In this document: one piece after another, positions 59,239-64,000 of the stretch
Position numbering within the stretch: position 1 is the first letter of the stretch
How the letters are laid out: the number at the start of each line of letters is the position of its first letter
Source: Acetomicrobium hydrogeniformans ATCC BAA-1850
GTDB taxonomy: Bacteria > Synergistota > Synergistia > Synergistales > Acetomicrobiaceae
Direction of reading: 5' to 3'
Length of the DNA stretch: 64,000 bases
Assembly (NCBI RefSeq): GCF_000160455.2
Contig: NZ_ACJX03000001.1
Coordinates: forward strand, 1,684,001 to 1,748,000
Position numbers and translations under genes: made by a program
Notes under the pieces: generated by a model
Seen by the model: the letters and a program-made list of their open reading frames with translations, nothing else
What the model was told of the DNA's origin: nothing
The model's database searches: none

Positions 59239-60429
59239 TTGAGGACTTTTATAATAATTCTAGACGGGTACGGCATAGGTGAGTCTCCTGACGCGAATTA
59301 TTACGGTGATGAAGGCAGCAATACAGCCTATCATGTGGCTTTAGCTATGGGAGGCATTAATTTGGTTAACCTCGGTAAATTGGGATTGCCCTTAATTGTC
59401 GATTTGCCAGGAACGGCCGTCATGTGGCCTCCTTTGGCAGCTGTCGGAAGGCTGCGCGAGCTTTCGGCAGGCAAAGATACGACGACGGGGCATTGGGAAC
59501 TGTCAGGAATTATTTTAACCAAACCCTTTCCAACTTTCCCAAGAGGTTTTCCAAACGAAATAATAGAAAGCTTTAAAAAAGCAATCGGACGAGACATCTT
59601 GGGCAATTATCCCGCGTCGGGAACGATGATAATAGAAGATCTCGGCCCGGAACATCTGAAGACCGGTTACCCCATAGTCTATACGTCTGCGGACAGCGTC
59701 TTTCAGATTGCTGCACATGAAGATGTAGTACCCGTTGAAACCTTATACGAATGGTGTAGGATAGCGCGCAATTTACTGCAGGGTCCAAATGGCGTGGCTC
59801 GCGTTATAGCTAGGCCCTTTGCAGGAACTCCCGGGAAGTTTTACAGAACACCGCGTAGAAGGGATTTTTCGCTCCCCCCGCCTAAGGACACGCTTCTTGA
59901 CAAGCTGTCGATGAGCGGTTATGACGTTATAACTTTAGGCAAGCTCGACGACATTTTTGCCAATCGCGGCATCACGAAGCCAATACACTGCTCTAATAAC
60001 GATGAATGTATGGAATGCCTCAAGGAGTACCAAGATAGAGACTTTAACGGGTTGCTATTTTGCAATTTAATTGACTTCGACATGAAATACGGTCATCGCA
60101 ATGATCCTCCTGGTTATGCTAAAGCTTTGCTCAAGTTCGACGATTGGCTCGTGACATTTATAGAGGGCATGCGACCGACTGACTTATTGATTATCTCTGC
60201 CGATCATGGTAATGATCCTCTCACGAAAAGCACTGACCACAGTAGAGAATATGTTCCATTGCTATTCTATGGGGACATGGTTCGTCCAGGAAACTTCGGG
60301 ACCTTCAACGGATTTTGTTGTCTTGGAAAGACTTTGGCGGATATTTATGGAGTTGATGGTAGGGAATTGGATGGCATATCTTTGGCTCCTGAGGTCTTAA
60401 AGCGCTCGATATTACATAATGAGGAGTGA
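59239..60429 (+). CDS. deoB: Phosphopentomutase
   Basis: Interconverts ribose-1-P/deoxyribose-1-P and the 5-phosphates in nucleoside salvage. The 396-aa alkaline-phosphatase-superfamily enzyme shows DGYGIGESPDA, the phospho-acceptor Thr region GKDTTTGHWE, ADHGNDP and STDHSREYVPLL. TTG 59239 lies 6 nt after GGAGGT and starts the conserved FIIILDG strand; the in-frame ATG 59221 precedes that ribosome-binding site and is less likely. Paired with punA. Confidence 0.94.
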   Translation: MRTFIIILDGYGIGESPDANYYGDEGSNTAYHVALAMGGINLVNLGKLGLPLIVDLPGTAVMWPPLAAVGRLRELSAGKDTTTGHWELSGIILTKPFPTFPRGFPNEIIESFKKAIGRDILGNYPASGTMIIEDLGPEHLKTGYPIVYTSADSVFQIAAHEDVVPVETLYEWCRIARNLLQGPNGVARVIARPFAGTPGKFYRTPRRRDFSLPPPKDTLLDKLSMSGYDVITLGKLDDIFANRGITKPIHCSNNDECMECLKEYQDRDFNGLLFCNLIDFDMKYGHRNDPPGYAKALLKFDDWLVTFIEGMRPTDLLIISADHGNDPLTKSTDHSREYVPLLFYGDMVRPGNFGTFNGFCCLGKTLADIYGVDGRELDGISLAPEVLKRSILHNEE

Positions 60430-60435
60430 GCATTC

Positions 60436-61260
60436 TTGACATACAGGGAAAAAATAGTTGAAGCAGTGAATTTTCTGCAGGAAAATATCCCAAAAACTCC
60501 AGAGATGGCTATAGTCTTGGGTTCCGGTCTTGGCGATTTCGTCGAAGAAATCGAAAGTTCGATAGTAATACCCTACAAAGACATTCCATTTTGGCCCGAA
60601 TCCACTGTTCCCGGCCACGCCGGGCAGCTGGTCTGCGGAAATATAGGTAAAAATTACGTCGTAACGATGAATGGGAGGGTGCACTATTACGAAGGCTATT
60701 CCATGGATGAAGTGACTTTTCCTGTACGCGTTTGCGGGATGCTTGGTGTGAAAACTCTAATATTGACCAACGCCTCCGGAGGCATCAATTACGGGCTGTC
60801 TCCGGGCGATCTGGTGTTGACATATGATCACATAAACTTCATGGGCGTCAATCCTTTGAGAAGAAAAGATTTAGATGGTTTTGAGCCGCGGTTTCCGGAT
60901 ATGACCTTTCTTTACGATGAAGAATTAATGAAGCTTTGCGAAAAAATAGCATCCGATAACGGCATATCGTTAAAACGGGGTGTATACATAGCCTTCAGCG
61001 GGCCTTCTTTCGAGACTCCTGCTGAGATCAGAATGGCACGAATAATGGGAGCAGATGTGGTGGGCATGTCTACCGTTCCGGAAGCCATGGTGGCGAGGCA
61101 GATGGGCATGAGAGTATGTGCCATTTCATGCGTTGCGAATTATGCTGCAGGGATGGAGGCCAAACCGTTAACCCATGAAGAAGTGTTGGAAGAAATGAAA
61201 AAAGCATCGAAAAAATTAAAGGTCCTTTTACGTGGTCTTTGCAATTACTGTAGCGGATAG
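60436..61260 (+). CDS. punA: Purine nucleoside phosphorylase
   Basis: Phosphorolyses purine nucleosides to base and ribose-1-P, which DeoB then converts to ribose-5-P. The 274-aa protein shows VLGSGLGDFV, the phosphate-binding GRVHYYEGY, LTNASGGINYGLSPGDL and the C-terminal CVANYAAG. It is the trimeric (inosine/guanosine) type. TTG 60436 follows GAGGAGTGAG. It converges with the - strand ThiF-like gene after only 15 bp. Confidence 0.95.
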   Translation: MTYREKIVEAVNFLQENIPKTPEMAIVLGSGLGDFVEEIESSIVIPYKDIPFWPESTVPGHAGQLVCGNIGKNYVVTMNGRVHYYEGYSMDEVTFPVRVCGMLGVKTLILTNASGGINYGLSPGDLVLTYDHINFMGVNPLRRKDLDGFEPRFPDMTFLYDEELMKLCEKIASDNGISLKRGVYIAFSGPSFETPAEIRMARIMGADVVGMSTVPEAMVARQMGMRVCAISCVANYAAGMEAKPLTHEEVLEEMKKASKKLKVLLRGLCNYCSG

Positions 61261-61275
61261 TCCCGCAAAGAGTAA

Positions 61276-62109
61276 TCATAATTTCAAACGCATCCATTCG
61301 TTGTGCTCGAGGTCGATCCATAACAGATGATCTGTCAATAACCCCTCTTTTTTTAAAAGCAGTTTAATAGCTTCGTTGGCCTGCAAAGTAGCTATTAAGG
61401 CTGGTGTTTGGGGAGGGTTGCCGAGTTTTACCTCTATTCCTTTGTCTGGAGCGTCGTTACCTAAAGCTTCTAAGGGATGCGATTCTCCAGGCATGACCAC
61501 CTTCAGTTGTCCCACAAATCCTCCTATCGCGCCGTGAACGACAGGTATTCCTTTTGCTTTGCAGACCTGGAAAAGAAGGAATCTGGAGCGGTTGTTGTCC
61601 AAAGCGTCTATAGCAAGATCCATTCCATCCACCAACCTTTGGGCCGTACTTTCGTCGAACACGCATGAACAGGCTTCCGCTTCAATCCCGGAGTTTATAT
61701 TTTTAACCCTTTTGGCAGCAATAAGAGCTTTGGGTTTATACATATCATTTTCGGTTGCAATGATTTGCCTATTCAGGTTGTGTGGTTCGAAACGATCGCC
61801 ATCTACCAATCGCAGATATCCAACGCCTGCTCGTGCCAATATTTCTAAGTTCCACCCCCCTAAGCCGCCACAGCCTACTATAAGGATTTTGCTCTTCAAT
61901 AAAATGAGTTGTCCGGATATTCCGTAAGTGCCAATGTTTCTCTCGTAACGTTCGGGAATTAAACCGTTTTCGAGAAGCTCTATTTCTATCAATTTGACGG
62001 GCGTCTTGTTTTCCTCCGATATAATTTTTATAGATTCAAAAGGGATAACGATTTTATCGTTCTTTCTGTAGCTTTCGGCCTTCAGTTTTTCTATAATATC
62101 CGTCATCAT
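61276..62109 (-). CDS. ThiF/MoeB/HesA family E1-like adenylyltransferase
   Basis: A 277-aa protein with an unusual 60-residue N-terminal segment, then RNIGTYGISGQLILLKSKILIVGCGGLGG (nucleotide-binding glycines), DGDRFEPHNLNRQ, KPKALIAAKRVKNIN and ALDNNRSR. This is the adenylating core of proteins that activate ubiquitin-like sulfur carriers. The two CxxC zinc pairs and the rhodanese domain of MoeB/ThiF-type proteins are missing. No thiS or moaD gene is nearby, so the partner is unknown. GGAGGG precedes the ATG. It is divergent from the sigma-like gene. Confidence 0.85.
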   Translation of the reverse strand: MMTDIIEKLKAESYRKNDKIVIPFESIKIISEENKTPVKLIEIELLENGLIPERYERNIGTYGISGQLILLKSKILIVGCGGLGGWNLEILARAGVGYLRLVDGDRFEPHNLNRQIIATENDMYKPKALIAAKRVKNINSGIEAEACSCVFDESTAQRLVDGMDLAIDALDNNRSRFLLFQVCKAKGIPVVHGAIGGFVGQLKVVMPGESHPLEALGNDAPDKGIEVKLGNPPQTPALIATLQANEAIKLLLKKEGLLTDHLLWIDLEHNEWMRLKL

Positions 62110-62156
62110 ATATCAGACCCTCCTATCGGCAATGAAGTGAAAGGAGCATTATTGGG

Positions 62157-62642
62157 TTGAACAAAATATTTCTCAATTATATGCCTCTAGTGTTGAAGAT
62201 GGCTTCTATGCTGTCTAACGGCGACCCGCATTTAAAAGAAGATTTGGTTCAAGAAGGTTATATAGGATTATATCACGCTATTAGAAAATATGATGAAAAT
62301 AGAGGGCATTTTCCGGCATTTGCAAGAACCTGCGTCCGTAATGCCATGATATCCTACTTGAGAAAAAACAAGACGAAGGATTACGTTTCTTTGGACGCTG
62401 CAGCGGAAGTATCGGACGATTTGGACGTGGATGAGAAGTTGAAACAAAAGGAATTTTTGAAGAATTTGTATGATTTGTTGACACCAATGGAGAAAGATGC
62501 TTTAAGAACCCTCCTTATCAGCGGCAACATCGCAGACGCTGCGAATCTTTTGTCATGGCCGTACAAAAAGATGGAGAATGCCATAACAAGGGTCAGGAAG
62601 AAAGCGAGGCTTTTAATGAAACTGGACAAGGAAGGGGAATGA
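62157..62642 (+). CDS. Sigma-70 family RNA polymerase sigma factor
   Basis: A 161-aa small sigma factor. Region 2 is clear (residues 10-75: LVLKMASML, EDLVQEGYIGLYHAIRKYDENRGHFPAFARTCVRNAMISYLRK), with a short linker and a region 4-like helix-turn-helix (about 105-155: LTPMEKDALRTLL, then AANLLSWPYKKMENAITRVRKKAR). It may direct a small regulon or derive from the SigH type; no anti-sigma gene is adjacent. TTG 62157 follows AAAGGAG. The selC gene begins 21 nt downstream. Confidence 0.82.
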   Translation: MNKIFLNYMPLVLKMASMLSNGDPHLKEDLVQEGYIGLYHAIRKYDENRGHFPAFARTCVRNAMISYLRKNKTKDYVSLDAAAEVSDDLDVDEKLKQKEFLKNLYDLLTPMEKDALRTLLISGNIADAANLLSWPYKKMENAITRVRKKARLLMKLDKEGE

Positions 62643-62663
62643 TTATAAGATTTAAAGGATCGA

Positions 62664-62761
62664 GGAGGCGGTTGGTCGCTGGTGCGACCCCCAGACTTCA
62701 AATCTGGTGTGGGTCAGCGAGGGCTGGCCCGGGTGGGTTCGATTCCCACGCGCCTCCGCCA
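62664..62761 (+). tRNA. selC: Selenocysteine tRNA (anticodon TCA)
   Basis: A 98-nt tRNA with all tRNA-Sec hallmarks. The anticodon loop CTTCAAA carries TCA (62698-62700). The D-stem has 6 bp (GGTCGC/GCGACC) closed by a 4-nt loop TGGT. The variable arm is long, with an 8-bp stem GGGTCAGC/GCTGGCCC and one G-T pair. The acceptor GGAGGCG/CGCCTCC has discriminator G and encoded CCA. The eighth acceptor pair would be G671-G750, a mismatch. Its presence shows the organism inserts selenocysteine at UGA, supporting the peroxiredoxin at 13152. selA, selB and selD are not in the window. Confidence 0.95.
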
Positions 62762-62776
62762 AGGAGGATTAACTTA

Positions 62777-63463
62777 TTGCAGACTATTAAAGTAGTCATC
62801 GCAAACAGGCATAGATTATATCGTGAATGCATAAAGCGTATGTTGGAGTTGGAAATGGATATTTCGGTGGTGGGAGAGATATGCCGTACTGAAGAGATGC
62901 GGGATGTTATCAGTTCCCTGCGCCCCGATGTCATTGTGTATGACGATGAGCTTCTAGATAAAGATAGTATTGGGCCCATTCGCGAACTCTCCAAAGAGTT
63001 TACGCCCTTTAGGTGTGTTTTGTTGACTTCCAAAGAGAATAATTATCACGATAGATTGCAGAATCTGAGGAAGTCAGGCATATATGGATGTATACTGAAA
63101 TCTTCCAAGGCAGAGGATCTTTTGTCGGCAATTCGTAACGTGGCCAAGGCCGATCCTTATAATGATCCAAGATTGGAGACATACAAAAAAACTGTCTCGC
63201 TAATCGAGGAAGATACAGCTCAACTTTATCACCTTACTCCACGGGAGAAGGAAGTCCTCTATTGGTTATCCCAGGGCTTTTCTAACCAGAACATCGCTAA
63301 GATAATGTTTTTGTCCGAAAAAACCGTTAAAAACCACGTCAGTCGCATTCTGAAGAAACTCGATTTTCCCGACAGAACGCAGGCCGCCGTTTTTGCGTGG
63401 AAGGCGGGGCTTGCTCAATACAGCCCCGACCAATTTTACGAAATCCTCGGCAAAACGCAGTAA
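62777..63463 (+). CDS. LuxR/NarL-type response regulator with degenerate receiver
   Basis: A 228-aa DNA-binding regulator. The receiver (1-120) keeps a candidate phospho-acceptor (Asp56/Asp57 in VIVYDDELL), Thr84 and Lys108. The acidic pair normally seen after strand 1 (ADDH) is Asn10-Arg11 (ANRHRLYREC), so Mg-dependent phosphorylation is doubtful. The C-terminal LuxR HTH is complete (LTPREKEVLYWLSQGFSNQNIA, SEKTVKNHVSRILKKL). TTG 62777 follows AAGGAGG, whose first A is the last base of the selC CCA. A longer frame upstream runs through selC and is not real. No histidine kinase is adjacent. Confidence 0.88.
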   Translation: MQTIKVVIANRHRLYRECIKRMLELEMDISVVGEICRTEEMRDVISSLRPDVIVYDDELLDKDSIGPIRELSKEFTPFRCVLLTSKENNYHDRLQNLRKSGIYGCILKSSKAEDLLSAIRNVAKADPYNDPRLETYKKTVSLIEEDTAQLYHLTPREKEVLYWLSQGFSNQNIAKIMFLSEKTVKNHVSRILKKLDFPDRTQAAVFAWKAGLAQYSPDQFYEILGKTQ

Positions 63464-63493
63464 TTGTAATATTTGAGGGCGCAAACCTCTCTA

Positions 63494-64000
63494 TCATTGT
63501 TCTTTCTTTTTCCAACGCGTACCTAGAGGAGTATCTTCCAATATTATCCCTTTAGAGGCCAGTTCGTTCCGTATAGCATCTGCCCTTGCGAAATCCCGTT
63601 TTTTTCTCGCCGCCTCCCTTTCTTTTATGAGCCCTTCGATCTCACTGCTCGATAATGTTCCGGCAAACTCTTCTCCTATCGTATTTATTCCAATAACTCC
63701 TAATATGTTCTCAACGGTTTCAAAAAAATCCTTGGACTTGATCAAGGCCTGTTTATCTAATGTCTCATTTTCCTTCAAATAATTATTCAGATCTCTGACG
63801 ACTTCGAAAACCGCTCCCAACGCTCCGGCCGTATTGAAATCATCGTCCAGGGCGTTGCAAAACCTCTTGTAACCATTATTTACGACATCCTCGAGCCACG
63901 TATCGGGAGTATTTTTTTCTTGGCTTCGCTCCATATAAAACAAGAGATCGGAATAACAATTGCGAAGTCGCTGCAAGCTTTTTGTGGCCTGAATTAGAGA
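63494..64000 (-). CDS. cysS: Cysteinyl-tRNA synthetase, C-terminal part (partial at window end)
   Basis: On the minus strand an open frame enters from beyond base 64000 and ends at 63494. The visible 168 residues match the C-terminal helical region of CysRS: SLIQATKSLQRLRNCYSDL, then FCNALDDDFNTAGALGAVFEVVRDLN, the EREAARKKRDFARADAIRNEL helix and the terminal ILEDTPLGTRWKKK. The catalytic domain is outside the window. It converges with the regulator gene; the 30-bp gap shows no clear terminator. Confidence 0.95.
   Translation of the reverse strand, partial: SLIQATKSLQRLRNCYSDLLFYMERSQEKNTPDTWLEDVVNNGYKRFCNALDDDFNTAGALGAVFEVVRDLNNYLKENETLDKQALIKSKDFFETVENILGVIGINTIGEEFAGTLSSSEIEGLIKEREAARKKRDFARADAIRNELASKGIILEDTPLGTRWKKKEQ

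Noticed and set aside
62555-62776. N-terminal extension of the regulator frame through selC
   Set aside because: The extension reads through the tRNA-Sec gene and the end of the sigma gene; the TTG at 62777 has a strong ribosome-binding site and gives a normal receiver start.
1-64000. CRISPR arrays, intact insertion sequences, rRNA genes or replication origin
   Set aside because: No regularly spaced repeats, transposase genes, rRNA sequence or DnaA-box cluster were found on reading the window.

Overview
The window is a compact, gene-dense bacterial chromosome segment of moderate GC, about 90% coding, with nearly all genes on the + strand and many overlapping or adjoining stop/start pairs. 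TTG and GTG starts are frequent. The gene content and order suggest an anaerobic member of the Synergistota (Acetomicrobium/Anaerobaculum-like). The pointers are thrS-infC-rpmI-rplT-ktrBA-pheST-zapA-cvpA-mutS2, uppS-cdsA-dxr-rseP-ispG, a four-subunit 2-ketoacid:ferredoxin oxidoreductase, KtrAB, the MEP isoprenoid pathway, and selenocysteine use. The assignment is an inference from content; no 16S rRNA is present.

Layout. 1-10756: translation and core genes (thrS 3' end, infC operon with an attenuator-like leader and an AUA start, K+ uptake, pheST, ZapA with a coiled-coil partner, CvpA, MutS2). 10793-14702: the only accessory-looking stretch. It holds five tRNA genes (Arg-CCG, His, Arg-TCG, Lys-CTT, Leu-TAG), decayed mobile-element debris next to tRNA-His, azlCD on the - strand, and a peroxiredoxin whose peroxidatic residue is encoded by an in-frame TGA followed by a SECIS-like hairpin. 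14730-22265: tig-clpP-clpX-valS-folC. 22353-25794: an oxidoreductase, two small membrane proteins and a secreted TPR/propeller protein. 25832-33220: meaB, an RpiB-Upp fusion, wecA, wecB, murA, an aminotransferase and a P-loop/Asp23-like protein. 33213-38619: udg, uppS, cdsA, dxr, rseP, ispG. 38701-42473: efp, a zinc-ribbon protein, Asp23, a membrane protein, nusB, xseA. 42501-46230: an S-adenosylmethionine by-product salvage trio (mtnA, ahcY, mtaD). 46296-52750: alaS, ruvX, miaA, ispH, S1 protein. 52881-58210: def-fmt, a P-loop ATPase, the VOR-type ketoacid oxidoreductase, a Nudix hydrolase. 58327-61260: xerD, deoB, punA. 61276-64000: a ThiF-like protein (-), a sigma-like factor, selC (tRNA-Sec), a LuxR-type regulator, and the 3' part of cysS (-).

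How the parts connect. The most notable link is that the selenocysteine tRNA (62664-62761) and a selenocysteine-type peroxiredoxin (13152-13805) lie in the same 64 kb, so reading the internal TGA as Sec is supported by decoding machinery seen directly. Other noteworthy items are a natural RpiB-uracil phosphoribosyltransferase fusion with a possible internal start, an ahcY-mtaD pair whose sequence suggests recycling through S-inosylhomocysteine, an EF-P with Arg at the modification site, and selC embedded in a sigma factor-regulator transcription unit.
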